A program made the position numbers and the translations under genes. From Methylobacterium crusticola (lineage in GTDB: Bacteria > Pseudomonadota > Alphaproteobacteria > Rhizobiales > Beijerinckiaceae), in assembly GCF_003574465.1 (NCBI RefSeq), contig NZ_QOWC01000006.1, positions 27,632 to 91,631 on the forward strand: a DNA stretch of 64,000 bases, written 5' to 3'. Below the pieces are notes generated by a model, which worked only from the letters and a program-made list of their open reading frames with translations, ran no database searches and was not told where the DNA came from. Below are positions 34,501 through 44,416 of the stretch, in pieces; the stretch's first letter is position 1; each line of letters opens with the position of its first letter.

Positions 34501-34752
34501 AGCCCCTCGAACGCGGGGCCGAAGCCACTTCCACCCGAGTCGGGCGACCGGATCAGGTGCGCGCATCGGCCACCTTCGCGCGCGCAGGTCAGGCCGCATC
34601 GAAGAGGACTTCCGCCGTCACGAGCGGTGAGATGAAACGCAGACGCGCGGTCTCGGATCACGCCGCGGGGCCAGCCTCCCGCACCGGGTCCGCGGACACT
34701 GAGCTGTCGTCGAGACTGGTTGATACCTGGACGGTCTCCTGACTGCTGCTGA

Positions 34753-35109
34753 TCAACTTTCCGCGATATTCTGAGATCCGCCGCGAGTGCCCTGTGCATG
34801 TTCGGCTTCGGTCTCCGATCCGAACAAGATGTCGTACGTCAAGGGATCGTAGAACCGCATCAAAGTCTGCACGAACGGGCGGATGTCGATGCCCAGCGCC
34901 TCGGCCCAGGCACGATAACGATCAGGTGGGATGCGGCCACGACCGGTCTCGAGTTGGGAGATGAACGTATAGTATTCGGCGCCGACCAACGTCGCGAGTT
35001 GCCGCTGTGAAAGGCCGCGCGACTCTCGCAGTTCCTTCAGGAACCGCCCGCCTTCGCGGCGGAGTCCCTGGACCTCTTCCGAGTCCAAGCGTTGGTGATG
35101 AGCATACAC
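34753..35109 (-). CDS. XRE-family helix-turn-helix regulator
   Basis: A 118-residue DNA-binding protein. A helix-turn-helix of the Xre/Cro type spans about residues 24-78: LKELRESRGLSQRQLATLVGAEYYTFISQLETGRGRIPPDRYRAWAEALGID. The C-terminal 40 residues are unrecognised. The start is a GTG. It is divergent from the PrtD-type secretion operon at 35478 across 368 nt and could regulate it, though the sequence shows only position as evidence. Confidence 0.82.
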   Translation of the reverse strand: MYAHHQRLDSEEVQGLRREGGRFLKELRESRGLSQRQLATLVGAEYYTFISQLETGRGRIPPDRYRAWAEALGIDIRPFVQTLMRFYDPLTYDILFGSETEAEHAQGTRGGSQNIAES

Positions 35110-35477
35110 GGTGAAGGCGCCTCCTTGGCGGAGTGGAAAACTGTTATCCTGCCTTATACAGTGACATACATATGGGCCTGGCGCAGGCCGATGTCCAGCA
35201 CGATTCTTGGGCCCGACCCTGCCGGCCCGCTGAATCGGAGCTTGGAAAGGAACTTGGATGCTCTATCATCGAGGGCTGGGCTGATCCCGGCGCGGAGAAT
35301 CAACGTGGAGGCCGTCCGTCGGGACACCGCGCTCGGAGCGGGACAGCGGCTTGAGCGAATCGATGGGCCATTGGCTGGGAATTCGGGTGGACCAGAATAA
35401 ACAAAGGCAATTGTTTGTGGCATCATAAGTGAACATATTGCCATTGTCCTGTCACAGCACGCTGGTGAGACGTCCGG
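35110..35477. other. Divergent intergenic region between regulator and secretion operon
   Basis: 368 nt without a supported gene. It contains an inverted repeat with arms AAACAA (35399-35404) and TTGTTT (35411-35416), placed about 60 nt before the PrtD-type ATG, a reasonable position for a regulator site. No clear -35/-10 pair was found. Confidence 0.45.
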
Positions 35478-37241
35478 ATGGTCAGTGGCAATGATTCGTC
35501 ATTGTTGGCGAGCGGCATACGGTCGATGCGGCCGATGCTGGTGACGGCGTTTGTTTTTGGCTTCTTCATCAACATCCTGCTTTTTGTCAGCCCTCTCTAC
35601 ATGCTGCAGATCTACGATCGAGTGCTTGCGAGCCGGAACGAGGCGACGCTTCTCGGCATCACGCTCATCGCGGCTTTCGCCCTCGCGGTCTACGCGACGC
35701 TGGAGATGCTGCGCTCGCGCATCCTCATCCGCGGCGGGATGGTGTTCGACCAGAAGATCGCAGGTCCGATCTTCGATGCCGTCCACCACACGATCCTGCG
35801 CAGGCCCGGCACCGGACAAGAGACGGCTCTGCGCGACGTCGACACGCTGCGCGAGTTCCTCACCGGCAGCGGACTCCTGGCTTTCTGTGACGCGCCCTGG
35901 ACGCCGATCTTTCTGCTCGCCTGCTTCATCCTCCATCCTTGGTTCGGATGGATGGCCCTGGTGGGCGGGTCCGTGATCCTGGGGCTGACGCTCATCAACG
36001 AGGTTGCGACACGGCGTTCGCTGGAGGCCGCGAATCAAGCGTCCAACGCGGCCGGACAACAGGCCCGGGCGACCTTCCGCAACAGCGAAGTGCTGCAATC
36101 GATGGGCATGCTCGCCTCCGTGCGCGAGCTGTGGCGCTCCCGCCATGACGAAGTGCTGCAGCTGCAGGCCCTCGCCAGCGATCGTTCCAGCGCGATCGTC
36201 GCCGCGACGAAGTTCGTCCGCATGTTCCTCCAGACCATGGTGCTGGGCCTCGGCGCCTACCTCGCCATTCACCGGGACATTTCCGCCGGGTCGATGATCG
36301 CGGCATCCATCATCATCGGTCGCGCACTCGCCCCGATCGAATCGATCATCGCGAACTGGAAGGGTTTCACGGCAGCCCGCGCCAGCTACCGCCGTCTGCA
36401 GGATCTGGTCGCGAGCCTCGATGCGGAGCCTCGCCGCATGAGTCTTCCCCGGCCGGAAGGGCAGCTCGAGGCCGAGAACGTGTTCGTGGCGGCTCCCGGC
36501 ACGGCGGCGCCCATCCTGCACGGCGTCGGCTTCCGGGTGGAGCCCGGGAGCGTGGTCGGCGTCATCGGTCCCAGTGCCGCTGGCAAATCGACCCTTGCCA
36601 AGGCGCTGACGGGTGTCTGGCCCATCGTCGGCGGGACGGTGCGCATCGACGGCTCGGAGCTCGGGCACTGGGACCCGCAGGCGCTCGGGCGCCATGTCGG
36701 CTACCTGCCGCAGGACGTGGAACTGTTCGACGGCACGGTCGCGCAGAACATCGCGCGCTTCGCCGTCGACGACGAGGCCGCGATCATCGAGGTGGCCCAG
36801 AGGGCGGGCTGCCACGCGCTCATCCAGGGCCTCCCGGCGGGGTACAACACGCGGATCGGGACCGGGGGGCACGGATTGTCCGGCGGTCAGCGCCAGCGGA
36901 TCGCGCTCGCCCGGGCCATGTACGGCAATCCGAGCCTCATCGTGCTCGACGAGCCGAATGCGAGCCTCGATCAGGCGGGCGAGGCCGCCTTGATCCAGGC
37001 GGTGTCGGAGCTGAAGCACCGCGGCGTGACGGTCGTCATCGTGACCCACAAGTTCAGCATCCTCGCCGAAGCCGATCAGGTCCTGGTGATGAACGCCGGC
37101 CGCGTGCAGGCCTTCGGTGCGGCAAAGCAGATCCTGTCGCAGATTGGCGGCCACAGGCCCGCCGCGTCGCTCGTGCCGGCGGCGGAACCGGACGCTGCCG
37201 GCGACCGCCAGCTCCCGAGCCGGCAGCGGGCGGCGGGCTGA
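35478..37241 (+). CDS. Type I secretion ABC transporter, PrtD/AprD type
   Basis: A 587-residue exporter without a C39-like domain, which marks the PrtD/LapB-protease-exporter branch. The membrane domain begins at once (VTAFVFGFFINILLFVSPLYMLQIYDRVL) and spans about residues 20-310. The ATPase has GPSAAGKST at about 364-372, signature LSGGQRQRIALARAMYG and Walker B LIVLDEPNASLD, with Asn replacing the second acidic-side residue in EPNASLD as in PrtD proteins. It exports unfolded proteins with C-terminal signals to outside. It is followed after 3 nt by the adaptor gene and then by the giant repeat protein, its likely cargo or partner. Confidence 0.93.
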   Translation: MVSGNDSSLLASGIRSMRPMLVTAFVFGFFINILLFVSPLYMLQIYDRVLASRNEATLLGITLIAAFALAVYATLEMLRSRILIRGGMVFDQKIAGPIFDAVHHTILRRPGTGQETALRDVDTLREFLTGSGLLAFCDAPWTPIFLLACFILHPWFGWMALVGGSVILGLTLINEVATRRSLEAANQASNAAGQQARATFRNSEVLQSMGMLASVRELWRSRHDEVLQLQALASDRSSAIVAATKFVRMFLQTMVLGLGAYLAIHRDISAGSMIAASIIIGRALAPIESIIANWKGFTAARASYRRLQDLVASLDAEPRRMSLPRPEGQLEAENVFVAAPGTAAPILHGVGFRVEPGSVVGVIGPSAAGKSTLAKALTGVWPIVGGTVRIDGSELGHWDPQALGRHVGYLPQDVELFDGTVAQNIARFAVDDEAAIIEVAQRAGCHALIQGLPAGYNTRIGTGGHGLSGGQRQRIALARAMYGNPSLIVLDEPNASLDQAGEAALIQAVSELKHRGVTVVIVTHKFSILAEADQVLVMNAGRVQAFGAAKQILSQIGGHRPAASLVPAAEPDAAGDRQLPSRQRAAG

Positions 37242-37244
37242 GCC

Positions 37245-38624
37245 ATGACGAACGGATCCGCCGGACCATCGCGCGTCGCCCACTCGTCCCGCCTCGCCGC
37301 GGACCGGCGCGGCGGCATCGCGCCGCGGCACGCGGTCGGCCTGACGAGCTGGCGACGGTACGCGATCGCGGGCTACGCCCTCATCGCCGCCACCTTCGGG
37401 GTCATGGGCAGCTGGGCGGCCGTCGTCCGCCTCGATCGGGCGGTCATCAGTCCGGGCGTGATCATCGCCGAGAGCAGCCGCAAGGTCGTCCAGCACCTCG
37501 AGGGCGGCATGGTGCTGGACGTGCTGGTGAAGGATGGCCAGATCGTTCAGGAAGGCGACGTCCTCCTGCGCATCGATCCCCTTCAATCCCGTGCGAGTGC
37601 GGATCTGTTCAAGACCCAGCTCGACGCCGCCCTGCTCCTGGAGGCGCGGCTGCGCGCCGAACAGGACCAGGCGAGCGAGCTGGACCTGCCGCCGGAGCTC
37701 GCCGGGCGCCGGGACGAGGCCGGGATCGCCCGCATGATCAAGGACCAGACGATCCAGCTGGCGGAGCGGCGAAGGTCCTTGCAGTCGCAACTCGATCTCA
37801 TCGACGCGCGCATCGTCCAGTTGAGGACCGAGAAGGGGGGACTCGCTGTCGAGAAGGCCTCGGTCGAAGCCCAGGTCGGGTTCATCAACCAGGAACTCGA
37901 TGGCCTGCGCACCCTCCGCGAGAAGAACCTCGTCTCGCTCTCGCGTCTCCTCGTGATGGAGCGTGAGCGCACGCGGCTCGAGGGCGTGATCGGACGCTCG
38001 GTGGCCGAGGCCGCCAAGGCGCAGAACGCCATCGGCGAGGCCGGGATGCAGATCACGCAGCTCAAGCAGAAGCTGCAGGAAACCATCACCGCGCAGCTGC
38101 TGGAGACGCGCCAGAAGATCGCCGAGCTTCGCGAGAAGCTTCTCGTCGCCCAGGATGTGCTCAGACGACACGAGGTCCGCGCCTCGCACGGCGGTGTCGT
38201 TCAAGGCCTCAAGGTCTATACGATCGGGCAGGTCGTGCGTTCGGGCGAGCCGCTGATGGAAATCGTCCCCACGAGCGATCGGCTCGTGATCAGCGTGCAG
38301 TTCTCACCCAACGACCTCGAGGCCATCCACGCCGGTCTGAGGGCCGAGGTCAAGTTCCCGACGTTCCAGACGCGCCGGACCTCCGCGATCTTCGGGACGC
38401 TCAAGACCGTGTCGCGCGACCGCTTGATCGACGACACCACGAAGCAGGCCTACTTCTCCGGCATCGTCGAGATCGACGACCACCAGGTTCCGGACGACGT
38501 GAAGCGCCGCTTGCTGGCGGGGCTTCCGGCCGAGGTCGTCGTGTCGGCCGGGGAGCGAACGGCGTTCGACTACCTGGTCGCACCCTTGTTCGACGCGATG
38601 GGACATGCCTTCCATGAGCGTTAG
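37245..38624 (+). CDS. Type I secretion membrane fusion protein, HlyD/PrtE family
   Basis: A 459-residue adaptor. A single transmembrane helix lies at about residues 41-64. Then come the PrtE hallmark SRKVVQHLEGGMVLDVLVKDGQIVQEGDVLLRID, a long coiled-coil domain (about 115-310), RASHGGVVQGLKVYTIGQVV and the C-terminal beta barrel. It ends with YLVAPLFDAMGHAFHER, close to the usual PrtE ending. It bridges the PrtD-type exporter and an outer-membrane TolC encoded elsewhere. The gene begins 3 nt after the exporter stop and is followed by the giant protein gene after 89 nt. Confidence 0.93.
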   Translation: MTNGSAGPSRVAHSSRLAADRRGGIAPRHAVGLTSWRRYAIAGYALIAATFGVMGSWAAVVRLDRAVISPGVIIAESSRKVVQHLEGGMVLDVLVKDGQIVQEGDVLLRIDPLQSRASADLFKTQLDAALLLEARLRAEQDQASELDLPPELAGRRDEAGIARMIKDQTIQLAERRRSLQSQLDLIDARIVQLRTEKGGLAVEKASVEAQVGFINQELDGLRTLREKNLVSLSRLLVMERERTRLEGVIGRSVAEAAKAQNAIGEAGMQITQLKQKLQETITAQLLETRQKIAELREKLLVAQDVLRRHEVRASHGGVVQGLKVYTIGQVVRSGEPLMEIVPTSDRLVISVQFSPNDLEAIHAGLRAEVKFPTFQTRRTSAIFGTLKTVSRDRLIDDTTKQAYFSGIVEIDDHQVPDDVKRRLLAGLPAEVVVSAGERTAFDYLVAPLFDAMGHAFHER

Positions 38625-38713
38625 TATCGATCTGCCGCGCATGCCAAGGTCGACCGCCGCGCGCCGCGGGGCGCCGGTCGGGCGGCCGCTCAGGCCCCGG
38701 GAGTAAGGTCGCC

Positions 38714-41700
38714 ATGGGCGCAGTCGTCTCCTTCTTCCGACCGGCTTCCACGACGCGAGGAGACTGGTCCCAGCAGGAACTCGCCGAGTTCTACCGGGTC
38801 GAGGCCGCTCTGATCCGCGCCGGCATGCGGATCAGCAGCGAGCAGGGCCTGAGCGACGAGGCCGATCCCTGGTTCGCCTTCTGCCGGCCGGACGGCGACG
38901 CGATCATCCATTTCGCCAGGATCGACGGCAGCTACGTGGTGGCGTCCGAGGCGCTGGACCACCCGATGCGCGGCTCCGATTTCCGCGCGCTCCTCAACCA
39001 GATCGCCGCACAATACCCCGCGCTCCTGCCGATTCCGCAACGGGCGGCCGGCACCAAGCTCGTGGTCCATCCGGCGGCCCTGCTGACCGCGATCGTCGCT
39101 GCGGCGGCGCTGATCCTCACGGGCGAGGACGCCTCCGCCAGCGAGGTCGCCTCCGTCGGGTCGAGCGAACCGATGCCGCCGGTGCCCGTGGCGAGCGGCG
39201 GCGACGCGGCGCCAGCGTCGGACCTCCCGCCGTCCAAGGCCAGGGATTCCGGCGAGACCCACGAGCAGGGCGACCAGCGCAGACAGATCGAAGCGATCGT
39301 GTTCTCGGCCATGATGTTCGCCTCGCACGCGGTCGCGGCCGATGGGTTCGAGCTGAGGTCCGATCCCGAGCTGCTCCTGACCGAGCAGACCGGCAGCCTC
39401 ACGGACCACCAGGCACAGACCGACCTGTCGCTGCCCGTCACTCCGGCAGCCAGCGGTGGAGGCGCGGAGGAGCGGGCCGCTCAGCGCGCGTCGGCCGCCG
39501 CCGCAGACATCGAGAATCAAGGGCACAAAGGTGCGGGGCCGTCAGGCTTCGAGCAGATCGGCACGATCCACCAGAGCCGGCCCGAGACCGGGTTCGACGG
39601 TTCCGAGCTTCTGAAGCTGGTGACGGCGATCAAGCCCGCAAGCATCGAGGCCGATGGGCACGTCGGGTTGAAAGGTGTCGAGGCGGGCAATCCCCACGCC
39701 GCGGCGGGACAGTCACCCGGCAACCGTCATTCGAAGGATGGCTCGGGCACGGCGGACGGCGGTGCGGACCCGAAGCAAGCGAACGCTCCGTCCTCGGCGA
39801 CGGCGGATTCGAGCTCCCAGAGCCATGCTCAGGGTGCAGCGCAGGACGCGTCGAGCGCCGCGGACGGTGGTGTGGATGCAAAGCAAGCCAGTACCTCGGC
39901 GGCATCGATGGCCGATTCGAGTTCCCAGAGCCACAGTCAAACCGTAGCGCCAGCCGCGCTTCCGCGTACCGTGGCTGCCACTGCCTTGTCCGTGTCAGCG
40001 CCGCTCCCTGACAGAAGCTCGAGCTCACTCACGCAGCCGAGCACCGCCACGGCACCGTCAGCCTTGACCACGACGGCGGAGGCGCAGGACAACCAATCTT
40101 CACTTGGTGCCAGGTCGGGTTCCTCGCTGACGACCTCGGGAGGGGTGAGCGCCGAGGTTCTGGTCGCGAGTGCGAGCCGTTCGCCCGCGGCCAGCGCGCA
40201 GGCGGTGACCACGCCAGCGACCCCGGGGGGAGGGAGCGCCGCCGAGATCTCCGGGTCCGACCCGAGCCGCCCGGCGGCGGGCAGCACACAGGCGGCGGCC
40301 TCGCCAGCCTCCGCGGGCGCAGTCCCGCTGTCGGCCGCCTCGACCGCGGGTGCGCCCGACAGCCAGCCTTCCCTCGTGGCCGTGACGGCGACGCTGCCCG
40401 CCGCCCTGAATGGGGGGAGCGTCGAGGTCAATGCGGCGGAGGTGGGCCATTCGCTCGCGAACGGCGCACGGGCGGTGACCTCGCCGGTCACGCCGGGCCG
40501 GGCGGGCGCGGAGGTCTCCGCAGCGAGTTCCGGCCACGCGCCGGCGGACGGCACGCAGGCAGCGATCCCGTCCGCGACCCTGAGCGGGACGAGCGGCGAG
40601 GTCTCCGCAGCCGATGCGGGCCATTCGGCTGCCGGCGGCGCGCGGGTGCCGGCCCCGCCCGCCGCCCTGGCCGCGGTGAGCGTCGAGGTTCCTGCGTCGA
40701 GTTCCGGCCATTCCGTCCCGGCCAGCGCGCAAGCGGTGCCCTCGCCCACGACCCTGGGCGGTGTCACGCTCGCGGTTGCCGCGACCGCGACCGCGCAGGG
40801 CGATCAGCCCTCACTGGCTGGCAAGGCGACGACGGTGCCGACCACCGCAGGCGGCGCGAGCGCTGAGGTCTCTTCATCGAGTTCCGGTCATGCCTCTGCG
40901 GACACCCCGCAGGCTGCACTCACGCCAATCGCGACGAGCGACGTGGTCGTCGAGGTCTCCGCAACCAGTGCCAGCCATGCACCGACGGTCGCTACGCAGC
41001 TATCGGCCTCGCCCATCGCCCTGGGCGGCGTGAGCCTCGGGGTCTCCGTCGGCGACACGAGCCATCCGCCCGCGGGTGGGACACAGGCGGCCTCGCCAGC
41101 CACCACGGCTGGCGCGAGCGTTGCGGTCTCCTCATCGAGCCTCGGCCGCTCGGTCGCGGACAGCGCTCAGGCGCCAGCCGCGCCAGCCGCGCCAGGCGCA
41201 CCTGGCGGGGTGAGCGCCGACGTCTCTCCATCGGGTTCCGGCCATGCCTCCGCGGACAGCGCGCAGACGGCGACCTCGCCAAATGCCGCCGGGGTCGTGA
41301 GCGTCGGGGTCTCCGCAACCGACGCGAGCCATCCGACCACGGGCGGTGCGCAGACGGCGACCTCGCTCGCCACCCTGGGCAGTGCCGGCGTCGAGGTCTC
41401 GGCAGCCGATGGGAACCATGCGCCCGCGGCCAGCGCACACGCGTCGACCACTCCGGGTGGAGCGAACGTTGCGGTCGCGGCATCGAATCTCGGCCAGTCA
41501 CCCGCGGTCGCTACGCAGGAGGCCGCTTCGCCCAGCGCCGGGGGCGGGGTGAGCGCTGGAGTCTCCGCGAGCGATCTCGGCCACTCGCCTGCGGGTAGCG
41601 CGCAGACGGCGGCCTCACTGACCCTCACGGGGTCACTGGCCACCACGGGGGGAGCGGGCGTCCAGGGCGCCACGACCGATGTGAGCCACGCCTCCGCGGA

Positions 41701-44167
41701 GATCGCACGGACGGTGCTCTCCAACTCCCTGGGCAACGCGAACGCCGAGGTCGCTGCGACCGCTGCGAGCCATTCGCCTGCGGACAACGCGCCGGCTGCG
41801 TCCTCGCCGACCGCGACGGGCGATGCGAGCGCCGCGCTCTCGGGAGCCGGTGTCAGCCATCCGCCCGCGAACGCTGCACAGGCGACGCCCTTGCCCACTG
41901 GCCTGGGCGAGGCGAGCGCGGGGGTTTCTGCCTCGAGCGTGAGCCATCCCCTTGCGGACAGCACGCCGGTGGTCACCTCGACCATCGCGCTGGGCGGCGT
42001 GAGCGTCGCCGTCGCGGCAAGCGATGGGAGCCATCCGGCCACGGCCGCTGCACCGTCGGCTTCCTCGCCCGCCACCCTGGGTGGAGCGAGCGTCGGGGTC
42101 TCCGCAAGCGACGGGGGTTATCCGCCTGCGGGCACCGCGCAGACGGCGACGTCGCCCGCCAATCCGAGCGGGCCGAGCGTCGAGGCCTCTTCTACGCCCC
42201 GTGCGAGCCAGCCATCCGGGGACGGCACGCAGGCGACGACCTCGCCGGCCACCACGGGCGGCGTGAGCGCCGAGAGCGCCGCAACTGCTGTGAGCCACCC
42301 GTCGGCGGACATCCCACCGACGGCGACGTCGCCCACCGGCCCGGGCAGTGCGAGCGTTGGGGTCACCGCAACCGATGCGGGCCATCCCGCTGCGGCCGGC
42401 GCGCAGGTGACGGTCCTGCCGACGACCCTGGGCGGAGCGACCCTCGCGGTCTCCGCAGCCGATGCGAGCCATCCGCCCGCCGACAGCCCACCGACGGCGA
42501 CGTCATCCACCGGCCCGGGCGGAGCGAGCGCCGAGGTCTCTCCATCGAATTCCGGCCACGCCGCGGCGGGCAGCACCCAGGCGGCGACGGCGCCGACCAC
42601 CACGGGGGACGTGGGCGTCGCGGCCTCCGCAGCCGGCGTGAGCCATCCACCTGCGGGCGTGACACAGGTCACGAGCGCGCCCGCGACCCCGGGCGGGGTG
42701 AGCGTCGCGGCCTCCGCGCCCGACGCGAGCCATCCGGATGCGACCGGCGCGCAGGTGACGATCTCGCCAACCACTCCGGCTGGATTGAACAACGGAGTCT
42801 CCGCAGCTGATCCCGGCCATCCGCCTGCGGGTATCCCGCAGGCGATCATCCCGCCGATCACCCTGGGTGGGTTGAGCGGTGGAGCGTCTCCGTCGAGTTC
42901 CGGCCACTCACCTGCGGACAGCGGACAGACCGCATCGTCGTCCACCCCCGTGGGTGGCGTCGCGCTGCCGCCTGCCTCGTCCACGATCGTGGCCGCGCAG
43001 GATGCTCAGCCTTCACATGGTGCCGAGGCGGTGACGCTGCCGGCCGGCTCGGGCGGGGCAAGCGCCGAGGTCTCCGCACCTCATGTGGGCCATCCGCTCG
43101 CCGATAGCGGACAGGCGGCGCCCTCGCCAACCATCCAGGGTGGAACGAACGTCGGGGCCTCGGCGGCCGATGTCAGCCATTCTCTCGCGGACGGTACGCA
43201 GGCGTCACTCTCGCCCGCCACCCTGGGCGGGGTGAGCGCAGAGGTCTCCGCAGCCGATGTGGGCCACTCACCTCCGGGCAGCACACAGGCGGCAGCCTCA
43301 CCGGTCGCCGTCGGCGGGGCAAGCGTCGAGGTGCCGGCAGCCGACGTGAGCCATCTTTCCGCGAACGGCGCGCAGGTGACCGCCTCGGCAACGACCCAGG
43401 GCGGGGTCGGCGTCGGGGGCTCCGCAGCCGATGTGGGCCATCCGCTCGTGAGCCATTCGCCCGTCGACGGCACGCTGACGGCACCCTCGCCCAGCACCTT
43501 GGGCGGGATCAGCGTCGAGGTCTCGGCAGCTGATCTGAGCGGTCCCTCGGCGAACGGTGCACAGGCGACCCCCTCGGCCGCCATTGCGGGCGGGGCGAGC
43601 ATCGAGGTCTCGGCAGCCTCAGTGAGTCATCCGGCCGCGGCCGGGACACAGGCGGCCTCGCCGACCGCCCCGGGTGGCGCGAGCGATGCGGTCTCCGCGC
43701 CGAGCCTCGGCCATTCGGCTGCGGACGGCACACAGGCGGTGCCCTCGCCGACTGCCCTGGGCAAGGCGAGCGCCGAGGTCTCTCCATCGAGTTCGGGCGC
43801 TCCGCCCGAGGGCAGCGCACAGGCGGGACCGTCGCCGACGATTCGGGGTGAAGCGAGCCCCGAGATCGCCGCAGCCGACATCCGCCATCCAGCCGCGAAC
43901 GGCCCGCACGCGGCATCCGCGCCCGCTGCCTCGGGCGGAGCGAACGCCGAGGTCTCGCCGGCCGACATGAGCCATCCGCCTGCACATGCGGCTGTCGAGA
44001 TCGCGGGAGTCGATGCGGACGGTATGCTGGTGTTCGCCCCGAGCACCGGGCCGCAGCATTCTCCGGCCCCGGCCTATGCGCCACCGGAGTCAGACATCCA
44101 CACGGACGTGGGGCTCGTCGGCATCGCGCATCATACCGCGCCGCTTCAGAATCTAGACTTCCACTGA
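38714..44167 (+). CDS. Giant Ala/Ser-rich repeat protein, probable surface or secreted cargo of the adjacent type I system
   Basis: 1817 residues. Residues 1-110 form a compact domain (SQQELAEFYRVEAALIRAG, DPWFAFCRPDGDAIIHFARIDG) that I associate with proteins next to type I systems in Rhizobiales. A hydrophobic helix follows at 117-136. Residues 140-475 are polar, Ser/Ala-rich, with two imperfect AADGG-x-D-x-KQA units. From 476 to about 1760 there are roughly 44 copies of a 29-residue repeat, consensus GG-x-S-x-E-V-S-A-A-D-x-S-H. A non-repetitive tail ends LQNLDFH. There is one cysteine and no RTX nonapeptides. GGGAGTAAGG precedes the ATG. It could be a secreted adhesin or a membrane-anchored stalk; function is inferred from position. 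Confidence 0.8.
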   Translation: MGAVVSFFRPASTTRGDWSQQELAEFYRVEAALIRAGMRISSEQGLSDEADPWFAFCRPDGDAIIHFARIDGSYVVASEALDHPMRGSDFRALLNQIAAQYPALLPIPQRAAGTKLVVHPAALLTAIVAAAALILTGEDASASEVASVGSSEPMPPVPVASGGDAAPASDLPPSKARDSGETHEQGDQRRQIEAIVFSAMMFASHAVAADGFELRSDPELLLTEQTGSLTDHQAQTDLSLPVTPAASGGGAEERAAQRASAAAADIENQGHKGAGPSGFEQIGTIHQSRPETGFDGSELLKLVTAIKPASIEADGHVGLKGVEAGNPHAAAGQSPGNRHSKDGSGTADGGADPKQANAPSSATADSSSQSHAQGAAQDASSAADGGVDAKQASTSAASMADSSSQSHSQTVAPAALPRTVAATALSVSAPLPDRSSSSLTQPSTATAPSALTTTAEAQDNQSSLGARSGSSLTTSGGVSAEVLVASASRSPAASAQAVTTPATPGGGSAAEISGSDPSRPAAGSTQAAASPASAGAVPLSAASTAGAPDSQPSLVAVTATLPAALNGGSVEVNAAEVGHSLANGARAVTSPVTPGRAGAEVSAASSGHAPADGTQAAIPSATLSGTSGEVSAADAGHSAAGGARVPAPPAALAAVSVEVPASSSGHSVPASAQAVPSPTTLGGVTLAVAATATAQGDQPSLAGKATTVPTTAGGASAEVSSSSSGHASADTPQAALTPIATSDVVVEVSATSASHAPTVATQLSASPIALGGVSLGVSVGDTSHPPAGGTQAASPATTAGASVAVSSSSLGRSVADSAQAPAAPAAPGAPGGVSADVSPSGSGHASADSAQTATSPNAAGVVSVGVSATDASHPTTGGAQTATSLATLGSAGVEVSAADGNHAPAASAHASTTPGGANVAVAASNLGQSPAVATQEAASPSAGGGVSAGVSASDLGHSPAGSAQTAASLTLTGSLATTGGAGVQGATTDVSHASAEIARTVLSNSLGNANAEVAATAASHSPADNAPAASSPTATGDASAALSGAGVSHPPANAAQATPLPTGLGEASAGVSASSVSHPLADSTPVVTSTIALGGVSVAVAASDGSHPATAAAPSASSPATLGGASVGVSASDGGYPPAGTAQTATSPANPSGPSVEASSTPRASQPSGDGTQATTSPATTGGVSAESAATAVSHPSADIPPTATSPTGPGSASVGVTATDAGHPAAAGAQVTVLPTTLGGATLAVSAADASHPPADSPPTATSSTGPGGASAEVSPSNSGHAAAGSTQAATAPTTTGDVGVAASAAGVSHPPAGVTQVTSAPATPGGVSVAASAPDASHPDATGAQVTISPTTPAGLNNGVSAADPGHPPAGIPQAIIPPITLGGLSGGASPSSSGHSPADSGQTASSSTPVGGVALPPASSTIVAAQDAQPSHGAEAVTLPAGSGGASAEVSAPHVGHPLADSGQAAPSPTIQGGTNVGASAADVSHSLADGTQASLSPATLGGVSAEVSAADVGHSPPGSTQAAASPVAVGGASVEVPAADVSHLSANGAQVTASATTQGGVGVGGSAADVGHPLVSHSPVDGTLTAPSPSTLGGISVEVSAADLSGPSANGAQATPSAAIAGGASIEVSAASVSHPAAAGTQAASPTAPGGASDAVSAPSLGHSAADGTQAVPSPTALGKASAEVSPSSSGAPPEGSAQAGPSPTIRGEASPEIAAADIRHPAANGPHAASAPAASGGANAEVSPADMSHPPAHAAVEIAGVDADGMLVFAPSTGPQHSPAPAYAPPESDIHTDVGLVGIAHHTAPLQNLDFH
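40139..43992 (+). repeat. About 44 degenerate 87-bp tandem repeats inside the giant gene
   Basis: The coding sequence repeats with an 87-bp period (29 codons). Typical units read GG-x-S-x-E-V-S-A-A-D-V-G-H-x-x-A-x-x-T-Q-A then a variable SP-T-x-L spacer. Most units are 28-30 codons; one near 43400-43500 is 34 codons because it holds a small internal duplication of the GHP/SHS segment. All reading frames stay open through the array, which explains long spurious frames on both strands here. The copy number may vary between strains. Confidence 0.85.
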
Positions 44168-44416
44168 CGATCGTCGGTGGCATCAGCCATGGTGAGCGCG
44201 ACGGTCGAGGAACTGTGCCGTGCCGGCATGATGATCGATTCGTTAATGTTTCTGAACGGAAGTCGGGCGACGTCATCAACGGGGCGGCACGCGGTCAGTC
44301 TGGTTGCATCTCTTCCGTAGGCACCTGAGTTGGCGGAGTACCGCAGCTTCGGCGGTCTGTCGTGCCGGATCTCTGCCCGCTGGGCTGCTGCAACCACCCT
44401 CCGATGCAACTCGCGT

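Noticed and set aside
35499..38204. 901-codon minus-strand frame over the PrtD/PrtE genes
   Set aside because: Antisense shadow of two well-defined secretion genes, with no domain or ribosome site.
41167..42075. Long minus-strand frames inside the repeat array
   Set aside because: The 87-bp period is a multiple of three, so every frame stays open; no start signal or family match.
40139..43992. Regular repeats considered as a CRISPR array
   Set aside because: The repeats are in-frame, degenerate, 87 bp and contiguous without unique spacers, so they are protein-coding repeats.
38714..44167. RTX toxin or calcium-binding adhesin identity for the giant protein
   Set aside because: No GGxGxDxxx nonapeptide repeats are visible; only its position beside type I secretion genes supports export.
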